DNA of 64,000 nucleotides from Hydrogenophaga sp. (GCA_016741995.1 JACVCO010000007.1:62001-126000); one strand, 5' to 3'; shown: positions 8,198 to 17,217, numbered from the stretch's first letter. Numbers and translations are program-made. The notes: generated by a model from the sequence alone, not told the origin.

Positions 8198-9651
8198 ACA
8201 CCCCCGCCCAAACCACCCCCCGCTGGAAGCTCGTGCCGCTCGCGGCCGCGATGATCGGCTCCGGCGTCATCGGCGGCCTGTCCACCCAATGGCTGCCCGC
8301 CCGCCAGGCCGCGGGCTCACCGCCGGTGCTCACCGCCGCGGCCACGCCCGGCGCGCGGCTGGACGCACCCGACTTCTCCACCATCGCGCAGCAACACGGC
8401 GACGCGGTCGTCAACATCGCGGTGAGCGGCTCGCGCCGCGTGGCCTTCGGCGGTGGCGACGACAACCCCTTCGAGGGCATGCCCGGCTGGGGGACGCGCC
8501 AGGCGCCGGGCCCGCAGACCGTGCGCGGCCAGGGCTCGGGCTTCATCGTCGATGCCGACGGCGTGATCCTCACCAACGCGCACGTGGTCGACGGCGCGCA
8601 GCGCGTGACCGTGAAGCTGCGCGACCGGCGCGAGTTCAGCGCGCGCGTGGTGGGCGTGGACCCGCAGACCGATGTGGCCGTGCTCAAGATCGACGCCAAG
8701 GGCCTGCCCACCGCGCCGCTGGGCAGCGAGCGTTCGCTCAAGGTGGGTGAATGGGTGTTGGCCATCGGCTCGCCCTTCGGTTTCGAGAACACCGCCACCG
8801 TGGGCGTGGTCAGCGCCAAGGGCCGCAGCCTGCCCGACGAGACCACCGTGCCCTTCATCCAGACCGACGTGGCCATCAACCCCGGCAACTCGGGCGGCCC
8901 GCTGTTCAACAAGGACGGCCAGGTGGTGGGCATCAACTCGCAGATCTACAGCCAGACCGGTGGCTACCAGGGCCTGGCCTTCGCCATCCCGATCGACGTC
9001 GCCCTCAAGGTGAAGGACGAAATCATGCAGACCGGTCACGCACAACACGCGCGCCTGGGCGTTGCGGCGCAAGAGGTGGACCAGGCCCTGGCCGAGTCCT
9101 TCGGGCTGAAGTCGCCGCGCGGCGCGCTGGTGGCGGACGTCGAACCCGGCAGCCCGGCGCAACGCGCGGGCCTGCGCGCGGGCGACGTGATCCTGCGCGT
9201 GGGCAAGCAGCCTATCGACACCGTGGCCGACCTGCCGCTGGCGATCGGCCAGGCCCGCCCCGGCGAGCGCGTGGAGATCGGCTACTGGCGCGAGCGCCGC
9301 GACGCGCAGGTGACGGCCGAACTGGCGGACGCGCAAGCCAAGGCACGCAGCGGCAGCGATGCGTCGCCGCGCGCCTGGGGCGGCGACGTCAAGCTCGGCC
9401 TGGCGCTGCGCCCGCTCACCCCGGGCGAGCGCGAGGCCTCGGGCCAGCGCCGCGGCCTCGTCATCGAAAACGTCACCGGCCCGGCCGAAGCGGCGGGCGT
9501 GCAAGCGGGCGATCTGCTCGTCGGCGTCAACGGCCGGCCCGTGGCCACGCCCAACGAAGTGCGCGACGCGGTCAAGGGCCAGCAGGGCTCGGTTGCGCTG
9601 CAACTGCGGCGCGGCGACGCGGTGCTGTTCGTGCCGGTGCAGGTGGGGTGA
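8194..9651 (+). CDS. Periplasmic serine protease of the DegP/DegQ (HtrA) family
   Basis: A 485-residue protein starting at GTG 8194, chosen because AAGGAGAA lies six bases upstream and the start overlaps the previous stop. A hydrophobic N-terminal segment (about residues 13-30) acts as signal or anchor. The trypsin-like domain carries the triad His130 (TNAHVVDG), Asp160 (DPQTDVAVLK) and Ser233 (NPGNSGGPLFN). Two PDZ domains follow: one at about 265-355 with GALVADVEPGSPAQRAGL, and one at about 385-475 with GLVIENVTGPAEAAGVQAGD. HtrA proteases degrade or refold misfolded envelope proteins. Two PDZ domains fit DegP/DegQ rather than DegS. The neighbours fit envelope stress. Confidence 0.93.
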   Translation: MNTPAQTTPRWKLVPLAAAMIGSGVIGGLSTQWLPARQAAGSPPVLTAAATPGARLDAPDFSTIAQQHGDAVVNIAVSGSRRVAFGGGDDNPFEGMPGWGTRQAPGPQTVRGQGSGFIVDADGVILTNAHVVDGAQRVTVKLRDRREFSARVVGVDPQTDVAVLKIDAKGLPTAPLGSERSLKVGEWVLAIGSPFGFENTATVGVVSAKGRSLPDETTVPFIQTDVAINPGNSGGPLFNKDGQVVGINSQIYSQTGGYQGLAFAIPIDVALKVKDEIMQTGHAQHARLGVAAQEVDQALAESFGLKSPRGALVADVEPGSPAQRAGLRAGDVILRVGKQPIDTVADLPLAIGQARPGERVEIGYWRERRDAQVTAELADAQAKARSGSDASPRAWGGDVKLGLALRPLTPGEREASGQRRGLVIENVTGPAEAAGVQAGDLLVGVNGRPVATPNEVRDAVKGQQGSVALQLRRGDAVLFVPVQVG

Positions 9652-9683
9652 ACGAAGTCGGAGGCTGCTCGCGATCCGGCGCG

Positions 9684-9700
9684 GAGGCGCAAAGCGCCTC
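9684..9700. terminator. Hairpin between convergent genes
   Basis: GAGGCGC-AAA-GCGCCTC is a perfect 7-bp stem with a three-base loop, placed exactly between the protease stop (9651) and the stop of the opposing oxidoreductase gene (9701). It lacks a T-tract on either strand, so it may be a weak bidirectional terminator or simply an RNA-stabilising hairpin. Confidence 0.5.
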
Positions 9701-10684
9701 TCAGCCCTCTTGCGGCAGCACCACCCACTTGCCGATGGCGCGGCGCTGCGCGATGTCCGCCAGCGCCCCGGGCACTTCCGCGAGCGCGAGCCGGCGCGAG
9801 ATGTGCGGGCGGATGCGACCGGTGGTGTAGAGGTGCCCCAGCTCGCGCAGGTCGGCCTCCACCCGCGCGCGCTCCCGGCGCACCAGCTCACCCCAGAACA
9901 CGCCGACGATGGAGCACCCCTTGAGCAGCGGCAGGTTGAGCGGCGGGCGCGCAATCGCCCCGCCCGCGAAGCCGAGCACCAGAAAACGGCCGCGCCAGGC
10001 CATGGCCCGCAGCGCGGGTTCGCTGTGGTCGCCACCCACCGGGTCGCACACCACATCGACACCGCCGCCGCCGGTGATTGCCTTCAGGCGTTCGCGCAGG
10101 TCCTCGCGCTCGTAGGCAATGAGCTCGTGCGCCCCGTGCTCTCGGCAAGCCTGCCGTTTCTCGTCCGTCGAGGCCGCGGCGATGACGCGCGCGCCCAGCG
10201 CCCGGCCCAGCGCCACCGCGGCCAGCCCGATGCCACCGGCGGCACCGAGCACGAGCAGGGTTTCACCACTGGCCAGGGCCGCGCGGTCCTGCAGCGCGTG
10301 GTAGGCGGTGCCGTAGGTCATCAGGAACGAGCCCGCCACGTCGAACGGCATGCCCGTGGGCAACGGGAACAAGCGGTCGGCGCCGACCACGATCTCCTGC
10401 GCGAACGCCCCCCACCCCGTGAAGCCGATCACCGCCTGCCCGACGGACAAGCCCTGCACGCCGGGGCCAAGCCGCGTCACCACGCCCGCGAATTCGCCGC
10501 CGGGCGTGAACGGCAGCGGGGGTTTGATCTGGTACCGGTCTTCAATGATCAGCGCGTCGGGAAAATTGATGCCCGCGGCCATGACCCGAATGCCGACCTC
10601 GCCCGCCGCGGGCTCTGGCGGCGCCAGGGACTCCACCACCAGCGCCGAGGGCGGGCCGAACCGGTTGCATCGCACGGCTTTCAT
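9701..10684 (-). CDS. NADPH:quinone oxidoreductase-like zinc-free MDR dehydrogenase
   Basis: A 327-residue medium-chain dehydrogenase/reductase. The N-terminal catalytic domain has GINFPDALI and the Rossmann domain has the nucleotide motif LVLGAAGGIGLAAVALGRALGARV (about residues 140-165). The structural-zinc cysteines of alcohol dehydrogenases are absent, which fits the quinone oxidoreductase/enoyl reductase branch. These enzymes reduce quinones or enoyl thioesters with NADPH. It is the last gene of the long minus-strand operon that begins with P450-1, 16 bp after the acyl-CoA dehydrogenase, so it probably reduces an unsaturated or quinone-like intermediate. The substrate is unknown. Confidence 0.85.
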   Translation of the reverse strand: MKAVRCNRFGPPSALVVESLAPPEPAAGEVGIRVMAAGINFPDALIIEDRYQIKPPLPFTPGGEFAGVVTRLGPGVQGLSVGQAVIGFTGWGAFAQEIVVGADRLFPLPTGMPFDVAGSFLMTYGTAYHALQDRAALASGETLLVLGAAGGIGLAAVALGRALGARVIAAASTDEKRQACREHGAHELIAYEREDLRERLKAITGGGGVDVVCDPVGGDHSEPALRAMAWRGRFLVLGFAGGAIARPPLNLPLLKGCSIVGVFWGELVRRERARVEADLRELGHLYTTGRIRPHISRRLALAEVPGALADIAQRRAIGKWVVLPQEG

Positions 10685-10700
10685 GCGGGTCTCCTTGGCG

Positions 10701-11945
10701 TCAAGCCATTCGGCAATGGGTGGCGAGTACGCCGGGGTTGGCCTGCGCGCGGGCGAGTTCGGCGCGCGCGACGGTGCGCAGATGCACCTCGTCGGGCCCG
10801 TCGAGGAAGTGCATCGCGCGGCCCCAGCTCCACAGATGCGACAGCGGTGTGTCGGGCGTGAGCCCCATGGCGCCGAACACCTGGATGGCGCGGTCCACCA
10901 CGCGCGTCTGCAGGCGCGCGGCCACCAGCTTGATCGCGGAGACGGCGGTGTGTGCGGCCTTGTTGCCGTGCGTGTCCATCGTCCAGGCGGCCTGCAGCAC
11001 CAGCAGGCGCGCCTGGTCGATCTCCATGCGCGACTCGGCGATCCAGTCCTGCACGTTGGCGAAGTCGGCCAGGTGGCGGCCGAAAGCGCGGCGCGCGAGG
11101 GCGCGCTCGCACATGAGCGCCAGCGCCAGCTCGCACTGGCCGATGGTGCGCATGCAGTGGTGCACGCGCCCGGGCCCCAGGCGCGCCTGCGCGAGCGCGA
11201 AACCGGCGTGCTCCTCACCCAGCAGGTTCTCCAGCGGCACCCGCACATCGGTGAAACGCAACTCGCAGTGGCCTTCGGGCGCGTGGTGATGCATCACCGG
11301 CACGTCACGCACGATGCGCACGCCCGGCGTGTCCAGCGGCACCAGCACCATCGAGTGGCGTTGGTGCCGGGCGGCCTCGTCCGTGCCGGTGACGCCCATG
11401 ACGATGGCCAGCCGGCACTTGGGGTGCAGCGCGCCCGTGGTGAACCACTTGCGCCCGTTGATCAGATAGCCATCGGGCGTGCGCGCGATGGTGGTGGCGA
11501 TGTTGGTGGCGTCCGCCGAGGCCACATCGGGCTCGGTCATGGCAAAGCAGGAGCGGATGCGCCCTTCGAGCAGTGGCACGAGCCAGCGCTCGCGCTGCTC
11601 CGGGGTGGCGAACAGGTGCAGCAGCTCCATGTTGCCGGTGTCGGGCGCATTGCAGTTGAAGACCTCGGGCGACCAGGGCGCGCTGCCCATGATCTCGGCC
11701 AGCGGGGCGTATTGCAGGTTGCTCAGGCGCGTGCCCGGCTCGTCGTCGCGCAGCCCGGGCAGGAACAGGTTCCACAGGCCGGCCTCGCGCGCCAGCGCCT
11801 TGAGCGGCTCGATCACCGCCGTGGGGTAGGTGCCGCTGGCCACGAGCGCGTCGTAATCGGCGCGGCGCGGCAGGACGTGTTCGTCCATGAAGCGGCGCAG
11901 CGTGTGCTGCCGTTGCAGCGTGTCGTCGGGAAACTGGAAATGCAT
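10701..11945 (-). CDS. Acyl-CoA dehydrogenase, ACAD10/ACAD11-type
   Basis: A 414-residue flavoprotein of the acyl-CoA dehydrogenase fold. From memory it matches the dehydrogenase half of ACAD11 at several signature points: NCNAPDTGNMELL, CFAMTEPDVASADATNI, LGPGRVHHCMRTIG and DGPDEVHLRTVA. The residue corresponding to the usual catalytic Glu is Asp in DGPDEVH, as in that subfamily. Bacterial LvaC and mammalian ACAD10/11 take part in isomerising phosphorylated 4-hydroxyacyl-CoAs to 3-hydroxyacyl-CoAs. The gene directly follows (8 bp) an ACAD11-like kinase gene, so the two together look like a split ACAD11. FAD use and the 4-hydroxyacyl-CoA role are inferred from family. Confidence 0.92.
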   Translation of the reverse strand: MHFQFPDDTLQRQHTLRRFMDEHVLPRRADYDALVASGTYPTAVIEPLKALAREAGLWNLFLPGLRDDEPGTRLSNLQYAPLAEIMGSAPWSPEVFNCNAPDTGNMELLHLFATPEQRERWLVPLLEGRIRSCFAMTEPDVASADATNIATTIARTPDGYLINGRKWFTTGALHPKCRLAIVMGVTGTDEAARHQRHSMVLVPLDTPGVRIVRDVPVMHHHAPEGHCELRFTDVRVPLENLLGEEHAGFALAQARLGPGRVHHCMRTIGQCELALALMCERALARRAFGRHLADFANVQDWIAESRMEIDQARLLVLQAAWTMDTHGNKAAHTAVSAIKLVAARLQTRVVDRAIQVFGAMGLTPDTPLSHLWSWGRAMHFLDGPDEVHLRTVARAELARAQANPGVLATHCRMA

Positions 11946-11953
11946 GTCTCGGT

Positions 11954-12988
11954 TCAGAGGGTCGGCATCGGCGTGTCGATGGCCTCGATGCCACGCCGGG
12001 CCAGCGCGTGGGCCAGCGTGCCCACCTGGGCCGCGTTGTCGGAGGTGGCGCTGCCGCGCACGGCGCGCGCGGCGATGCCCGCGAAGATCACCGCCCAGCG
12101 CATGAACGCAAAGGCCCAGTGGAACGGCGTGGCCTGGCGCTCGGGCCCGCGGCCGGTGAGCCGGTAGTAGCGCGCCAGGTATTCGTGTTCGCCCGGTATG
12201 CCCAGCGCCGACAGGTCCAGCCCGCGGATGCCGCCGTACTCGCCCGGCAAGGTGCGCCAGGCAACGGTGTTGAAGGCCAGGTCGGCCAGGGGGTGGCCCA
12301 GCGTGGCGAGCTCCCAGTCGAGCACCGCCACCACACGCGGCTCGCTGGGGTGGAACAGCAGGTTGTTGAGCTTGAAGTCGCCGTGGGCGATGGTGGTTTC
12401 GTCATCGGCCGGCAGGTGTTCGCCGAGCCAGGCGATGAGCTGGTCGATCGCCGGGATGGGGGTGAGTTGCGACAGCGCCCATTGCTGCTGCCAGCGCCGC
12501 AACTGGCGCTCGAAGTAGCCACCGGGCTTGCCGAAGTCGGCCAGGCCCACCGCCTGCCAGTCCACCTGGTGCAGCGTGGCCAGGGTGTCGGCCATGGCGA
12601 GGTAGATGGCGCGCCGCTCGGTGGGCGCGATGCCCGGGGCGGCGTTGTCGTTGAACACACGCCCGCTCACGCGCTCCATCACGTAGAACGGCGTTCCCAC
12701 GACATCGGGTTCGGCGTGGTACAGCAGCACAGGGGGCACGGGCAAGGCGGTACCGGCGAGCGCCTTCATCACCCGGTACTCGCGATCCACCGCGTGGGCC
12801 GACGGCAGCACCTCGCCCGGGGGCTTCTTGCGCAGCACCAGCGCGCGGTTGTCGTAGTGCACGAAGAAGGTCGGGTTGGACTGGCCACCGCCGATCTTGT
12901 GCAACCGCATCCCGCCCTGCAGGCCGCCGAGTTCGCGCCGCAGGAAGGCGTCGAGCCGTGCCGGGGGGAAGCCGTGGTCGTCCTGCAT
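11954..12988 (-). CDS. APH-type kinase, counterpart of the ACAD10/11 N-terminal domain
   Basis: A 344-residue aminoglycoside-phosphotransferase-fold protein. Visible motifs are [10 protein letters not shown] (glycine-rich loop), [17 protein letters not shown] (ATP-binding Lys region), the catalytic loop [14 protein letters not shown] (Asp204) and the metal-binding [18 protein letters not shown] (Asp224). The RKKPPG-x3-PSAHA motif is characteristic of ACAD10/11 kinase domains and of LvaA-type kinases, which phosphorylate the 4-hydroxyl of 4-hydroxyacyl-CoA. An in-frame GTG at 13003 overlaps the upstream stop as GTGA and could be the true start; ATG 12988 is the conventional choice, and neither has a good ribosome site. 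The substrate is inferred. Confidence 0.9.
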   Translation of the reverse strand: MQDDHGFPPARLDAFLRRELGGLQGGMRLHKIGGGQSNPTFFVHYDNRALVLRKKPPGEVLPSAHAVDREYRVMKALAGTALPVPPVLLYHAEPDVVGTPFYVMERVSGRVFNDNAAPGIAPTERRAIYLAMADTLATLHQVDWQAVGLADFGKPGGYFERQLRRWQQQWALSQLTPIPAIDQLIAWLGEHLPADDETTIAHGDFKLNNLLFHPSEPRVVAVLDWELATLGHPLADLAFNTVAWRTLPGEYGGIRGLDLSALGIPGEHEYLARYYRLTGRGPERQATPFHWAFAFMRWAVIFAGIAARAVRGSATSDNAAQVGTLAHALARRGIEAIDTPMPTL

Positions 12989-12999
12989 GCAGAGCGCGC

Positions 13000-13545
13000 T
13001 CACGAGCGCCGGCGCACGAACTGGGGGTAGAAGTGCGCCACCGCAGGACCATCGGCGCGCCACGAATGGCAGCCGTCGACGAAGAACGGTGCCGTCTGCA
13101 GCGCGGCATCGGGCTGCAGCGCCACCTTGCCTTCGGGCTCGCGCCCGAGCGACATGCCCTGGTGCACCACGGTGGCCAGCGGCACGAGGAGTTCGTGGGC
13201 GTGGGTGCAGGTGGCCGAGCGCGCAATGCGCTTGAGTGCCTGGCGCCAACCCGGCCCCACGCGTTCGCCGATCAGCCCGCGCAGGCTGTCGCGCACCTCG
13301 TGGCAGGTGTCGAAGGGCATGGCGTTCATCTGCACCTCGATGTCGCGCACCACGCGCTCGTCATCGACCGTGAGGCGCACGCGGATGTCGTGCACCGGGT
13401 CGCCGGCGTGCAGGGTGCCGCGGCCCGGGTCGATGTAGTCGAACGGCTTCTCGTCGCGCAGCCAGGCCTCGACATCCCACAGGCCGTCGTCCCGCGCGTA
13501 CGCCGTCATTTCGATGCGGCGCGTGTGCATGGGTCGGCGGTTCAT
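13000..13545 (-). CDS. DUF2889-like protein of unknown function
   Basis: A 181-residue soluble protein with [22 protein letters not shown] near the N-terminus and [20 protein letters not shown] centrally, which I associate with the DUF2889 family. It has no signal peptide, membrane segment or recognised catalytic motif, although there are conserved-looking His and Cys residues (CTHAHELL). It is translationally coupled to the ACAD11-like kinase gene. LvaA needs a small partner protein for activity in levulinate catabolism, so a helper role to the kinase is conceivable but speculative. Confidence 0.7.
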   Translation of the reverse strand: MNRRPMHTRRIEMTAYARDDGLWDVEAWLRDEKPFDYIDPGRGTLHAGDPVHDIRVRLTVDDERVVRDIEVQMNAMPFDTCHEVRDSLRGLIGERVGPGWRQALKRIARSATCTHAHELLVPLATVVHQGMSLGREPEGKVALQPDAALQTAPFFVDGCHSWRADGPAVAHFYPQFVRRRS

Positions 13546-13560
13546 GCGGCACCCCGGGCG

Positions 13561-13884
13561 TCAACCCTGCGACGGCGGCAGCCGGATCACCAACCCGTCG
13601 AGCGCGTCGCTCAGGCGGATCTGGCAGGTGAGCCGGCTGTTGGGTAGCGCGTCCAGGCAGCCGGCGTCGATCATGTCGAGCTCGTCGGGCGTGGCCGCCG
13701 GCACACGCGCGACCCACTGCTCGTCCACATAGCCATGGCAGGTGGCGCAAGTGCAGGCGCCACCGCAGTCGGCCACGATGCCGGGCACGGCCGCGGCCAT
13801 GGCCGCCTGCATGACCGACTGTCCGGCGGTGGCCTCCACCGCCTGTTGTTGCCCGTCGGGCTGGATGAAGTAGATGCGTGTCAT
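13561..13884 (-). CDS. [2Fe-2S] ferredoxin, adrenodoxin/putidaredoxin type
   Basis: A 107-residue ferredoxin with ligands Cys40, Cys46, Cys49 and Cys87 in C-x5-C-x2-C-x37-C spacing (ADCGGACTCATCHGY), diagnostic for vertebrate/putidaredoxin-type [2Fe-2S] ferredoxins. They pass single electrons from an FAD reductase to bacterial cytochromes P450. It lies in the operon headed by P450-1, about 8 kb from it, and the only ferredoxin reductase in the regulon is the one encoded at 32836. An extra Cys44 sits between the ligands. Redox partner assignments are inferred from context. Confidence 0.92.
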   Translation of the reverse strand: MTRIYFIQPDGQQQAVEATAGQSVMQAAMAAAVPGIVADCGGACTCATCHGYVDEQWVARVPAATPDELDMIDAGCLDALPNSRLTCQIRLSDALDGLVIRLPPSQG

Positions 13885-13905
13885 CGTCGAAACAAGGGAA
13901 GGAAA

Positions 13906-14610
13906 TCAGGCCGCCATCAACGCCGTGGCCACGTGCTCGGCGTCCTGCAGCGCCTCGCGGTCACCGCCGCCGGCGATCTCGCCCGAGGACAGCACGAGGT
14001 AGCGGTCGCAGAGGCGGGCGGCAAAGCGGTGGTTCTGCTCGGCAAGCACCACGGCCAGGCCCATGCCGCGCAGCGCGCCGATCTGCTCGGCGAGGTTCTG
14101 CAGCACCAGCGGCGCCAGGCCTTGCGAAGGCTCGTCCAGCAACAGCAGCGAGGGCCGCCGCGCCAGCGCCACCGCCAGCGCCAGCATCTGCTGCTCACCC
14201 CCCGACAGCAGGCCGGCCAGTTGTGTGCGCCGCGAGGCGAGGATGGGGAACATGGTGAACAGCTCGTCCTGCGTGGGCGCGCGCTCGGGCGCGGGCAGCA
14301 GCCGCAGGCCCAGTTGCAGGTTTTCCTGCACCGTGAGCGGCGAGAACAGGTTGCGCCGCCCCTCGGGCACCAGTGCCAGCCCGCCGCGCGCGCGCTGGCG
14401 GGCGTTGCGGCCCGACAGGTCAAGCCCGTCGAGCACGACGCGCCCGCTGGAGACCACCGAGCCGGCGATGGCGCCAAGCAGCGTGCTCTTGCCCACGCCG
14501 TTGGGGCCGAGAACGCCCAGGAATTCGCCGTCGGCCACTTCCATGGTGATGTCGCGGCAAACCTCGATGCGGCCATAGCCGGCGCGCAGGCCTTCGATGT
14601 GCAGGCTCAC
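13906..14610 (-). CDS. livF: LIV-type ABC transporter ATP-binding protein LivF (system 1)
   Basis: A 234-residue ATPase with Walker A GPNGVGKST, C-loop LSGGEQQMLALAVAL and Walker B LLLLDEPSQGLAPL, all canonical. Length and the GLAPL continuation fit LivF. It energises import of branched-chain amino acids or, as here, more likely a carboxylic acid or aromatic compound. Its start overlaps the livG stop by 4 bp, the last step of the livHMGF arrangement that follows the binding protein at 17237. Confidence 0.93.
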   Translation of the reverse strand: MSLHIEGLRAGYGRIEVCRDITMEVADGEFLGVLGPNGVGKSTLLGAIAGSVVSSGRVVLDGLDLSGRNARQRARGGLALVPEGRRNLFSPLTVQENLQLGLRLLPAPERAPTQDELFTMFPILASRRTQLAGLLSGGEQQMLALAVALARRPSLLLLDEPSQGLAPLVLQNLAEQIGALRGMGLAVVLAEQNHRFAARLCDRYLVLSSGEIAGGGDREALQDAEHVATALMAA

Positions 14611-15392
14611 TGGGCGACCTCCCCGGTGGCGGTCGCGCCCAGGTAGAGCTGGCGCACCTGTTCGTTGTCCTGCGCGTCAGCCGGTGGGCCACGGAAGATG
14701 ACCGAGCCGGTTTCCAGCACGGTCACCTCGTCGCACAACAGGCGGATGAGCGAGAAGTTGTGTTCGACCAGCAACACGCCGATGCCGCGCTCGGCCAGGC
14801 CGCGGATCTCGTCGGCCAGCACGCGGATCTCGTCGCGGCCGATGCCGGCGGCCGGCTCGTCGAGCAACAGGTAGCGCGCGTCGGCCGCGATGGCGCGGGC
14901 CACCTCGACCGAGCGCACGCGCCCCATGGAGAGCTTGTTCACCTGACTGGTGGCCCAGGTCTGCATGTGCATGCGCTGCACCACGCCATCGGCCTCGCTC
15001 TGCAACTGGCGCTCGGCCTTCTGCGCGCCGGGCAGGCCCAGCAGCGAGGCCAGAAACCCGTGGCGCGCGCGCGAGTAAAGGCCGCACAGCACCGCCTCGC
15101 GCGCCGTGGTCTGCTGGTCCACGCGCGGCGTCTGGAAGGTGCGCGCCACACCGGCGCGCATCACCTTGTGCGGTTGTTCACCGGTGATGTCGCGGCCATC
15201 GAGCGTGATGCAGCCCGCGGTGGGTTTGAGAAAGCCGGTGAGGCAGTTGAACAGCGTGCTCTTGCCCGACCCGTTGCGGCCGATGAGGCCGATGACGCGC
15301 CCGGGTTCAACCTCGATGCTCGCGCGCTCGAGCGCCACCACACCGCCGAAGACCATGCGCACATCGCGCGCGACGAGACGTGACCCGCTCAT
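14607..15392 (-). CDS. livG: LIV-type ABC transporter ATP-binding protein LivG (system 1)
   Basis: A 261-residue ATPase with Walker A GRNGSGKST, Walker B YLLLDEPAAGIG and the C-terminal switch LLVEHNFSLI. The C-loop reads LSMGRVRSVEVARA rather than LSGGQ; LivG proteins are usually relaxed here (LSYGQ-like). The ATG at 15392 overlaps the livM stop as ATGA. It pairs with LivF as the heterodimeric motor of importer 1. Confidence 0.92.
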   Translation of the reverse strand: MSGSRLVARDVRMVFGGVVALERASIEVEPGRVIGLIGRNGSGKSTLFNCLTGFLKPTAGCITLDGRDITGEQPHKVMRAGVARTFQTPRVDQQTTAREAVLCGLYSRARHGFLASLLGLPGAQKAERQLQSEADGVVQRMHMQTWATSQVNKLSMGRVRSVEVARAIAADARYLLLDEPAAGIGRDEIRVLADEIRGLAERGIGVLLVEHNFSLIRLLCDEVTVLETGSVIFRGPPADAQDNEQVRQLYLGATATGEVAQ

Positions 15393-16375
15393 GGGTTGAC
15401 CTCCCTGGCCCGCGCGGGCGCGGCTTTGGCTTGCGTTTGCGCGCGCCGCGCGGCGCGCCGCTCCATCAGGCGGTGCACCCAACCGAGCAACCCTTCGGGC
15501 GCGGCGACCAGGATGGCGACCAGCGCACCGCCGTAGAACAGCCCCTGCGCTTCCTGCGCGGGCAACAGCTTGCCCAGCAGATTGAGCAGGAAGGTGCCGA
15601 GCACAGGCCCGAGGATGTAGCCCGCCCCGCCCACCACCGCCATCAACAGCGCCGAGATCGAGACGTGCGTGTCCAGCGAGTGCGGGCTCATGTAGGTGAT
15701 GTAGTGCGCGTACAGCCAGCCGCCGGCACCGGCCATGGCACCGGAGGTGGCCAGCATGGCCGACAGCAGCGGCGCCACGGCCACGCCGTCGGCCATGGCG
15801 CGGGTGCGGTCGTGGCGCACGATGTTCAGCGCGCGCCCATGCGCCGAGCGCATCAGGTTCTCGTACCCCATCACGGCCAGCAACACGAACACCCAGACGA
15901 GGATGTTGAAGCGCCATGGCGCCTCGAAACCCTCGATCGGTGGAATACCGGCGATGCCGACATAGCCACCGGTGATGGCGTCCCAGTTGCGCGCCAGGAT
16001 CTCCAGCAGCGTGGCCAATGCCAGCGTGGCGAGCGCGGTGGCCAGCGGCGCCATGCCGGTGACCAGACGCGCCAGGCCCCAGGCCAGCAAGGCCGGCAGC
16101 GAAACCGCCAGCAACAGGCCGAACCAGGCCGGCAGCCCCAGGCGCGTGGCCAGCACCGCGGTGCTGTAGGCCCCGATGGCCGCGAACGCCCCCTGCGCCA
16201 TGGACAGGATGCCGGCCTGCCCGAAGCTCAGGCCGGCGGACAACGAGATCAGCGACAGGATGCCGGTGAGCACGATGGTGTCGAGCCACACCGGGTTCAA
16301 TGGTGCGACCAGACAGGCGACGGTGCCCACACCCAGCATGACCCAGGTGTTGAATCGGCGCGGCAGCGGCTTCAC
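15389..16375 (-). CDS. livM: LIV-type ABC transporter permease LivM (system 1)
   Basis: A 328-residue multi-helix membrane protein with LivM signatures: SLSAGLSFGQAGILSMAQGAF near the N-terminus, GRALNIVRHDRTRAMADGV in the cytoplasmic EAA-like loop and GAGYILGPVLGTFLL near the end. The GTG start at 16375 is chosen because GGAGA lies eight bases upstream and it overlaps the livH stop as GTGA. It forms the membrane channel with LivH. The C-terminal tail is Arg/Ala-rich. Confidence 0.92.
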   Translation of the reverse strand: MKPLPRRFNTWVMLGVGTVACLVAPLNPVWLDTIVLTGILSLISLSAGLSFGQAGILSMAQGAFAAIGAYSTAVLATRLGLPAWFGLLLAVSLPALLAWGLARLVTGMAPLATALATLALATLLEILARNWDAITGGYVGIAGIPPIEGFEAPWRFNILVWVFVLLAVMGYENLMRSAHGRALNIVRHDRTRAMADGVAVAPLLSAMLATSGAMAGAGGWLYAHYITYMSPHSLDTHVSISALLMAVVGGAGYILGPVLGTFLLNLLGKLLPAQEAQGLFYGGALVAILVAAPEGLLGWVHRLMERRAARRAQTQAKAAPARAREVNP

Positions 16376-17217
16376 GGGCGGTCTCCGCTGTAACGGCTGG
16401 CGCCCAGTTGCCCCGACAACAGCACCACGAGCATGAAGAACGAGGGCACCATCGCCGTCACCATGCCGGTGGTGTAGCCGGCAGCGAGTGCCTCGATCAC
16501 ACCGATGGCCAGGCCGCCGGCCAGGCAGCGCAGCGGGCTCTGGATGCCGAAGATGATCGCCGCCGCGAAGCCGATGAAGGTGAGGCCGAGCGAGGCGGTG
16601 AAGTCCATGCCCGAGCTGTAGAGGATCAGCAGGCCCGCCACGCCACCGAGCAGACCACCGACCAGCAGGGTGGCGCACTGCACCCCCAGCACCGGGATGG
16701 AGGCGAGTTCCGCGCCGCTGGCGTTGACGGCGGCCGCACGCATCATGCGGCCGAGTTGCGTGCGCAGCAGAATGAGCCAGGTGAGCCCGACCAGCACCAG
16801 CGCAACGGCCACGTTGATCAGCCCCTGCGGGCTGACGCGAAAGCCGCCGATGTCGAGCACCTGGGTGAAGGTCTGGCGCACGAAGGGCTGCGTGCCCCAG
16901 ATGATCAGCACGATGGAGGAGATCGCCAGCGACAGGCCGAAGCTGGCCAGCGCCACGCGGATACCGTCCTCGCCGCCGCCACGCTTGAGCAACAGGTAGA
17001 TGCCCGCCATCACGGCGGAAGCGGCCACCGCGCTCGCCAGGCCGGCGACCATGCCCAACGGGCCTGCCACGGCCGTGGCCACGGCCGCGGCCAGCAGGGC
17101 GTAGGCGCCGATCGCGAAATCAACGGTGGCGGCGGTGGTGAAGAACAGGGTCATGGGCAGCGCCAGCAGCGCGTACACAGACCCGTTCAGCAGGCCGCGA
17201 AGGGCGTATTCCAGCAT
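16372..17217 (-). CDS. livH: LIV-type ABC transporter permease LivH (system 1)
   Basis: A 281-residue membrane protein with about eight helices. LivH features are the N-terminal GLLNGSVYALLALPMTLFF, the loop LGRMMRAAAVNASGAELASIPV and GFAAAIIFGIQSPLRCLAGGLAIGVIEAL. The usual FAHG motif after the second helix is replaced by VDFAIGAYAL. It lies 19 bp after the binding-protein gene and forms importer 1 with LivM, LivG and LivF. Confidence 0.9.
   Translation of the reverse strand: MLEYALRGLLNGSVYALLALPMTLFFTTAATVDFAIGAYALLAAAVATAVAGPLGMVAGLASAVAASAVMAGIYLLLKRGGGEDGIRVALASFGLSLAISSIVLIIWGTQPFVRQTFTQVLDIGGFRVSPQGLINVAVALVLVGLTWLILLRTQLGRMMRAAAVNASGAELASIPVLGVQCATLLVGGLLGGVAGLLILYSSGMDFTASLGLTFIGFAAAIIFGIQSPLRCLAGGLAIGVIEALAAGYTTGMVTAMVPSFFMLVVLLSGQLGASRYSGDRP

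Noticed and set aside
9652..9700. A small gene between the protease and the oxidoreductase
   Set aside because: The 49-bp gap holds only a hairpin and no start codon with a ribosome site.
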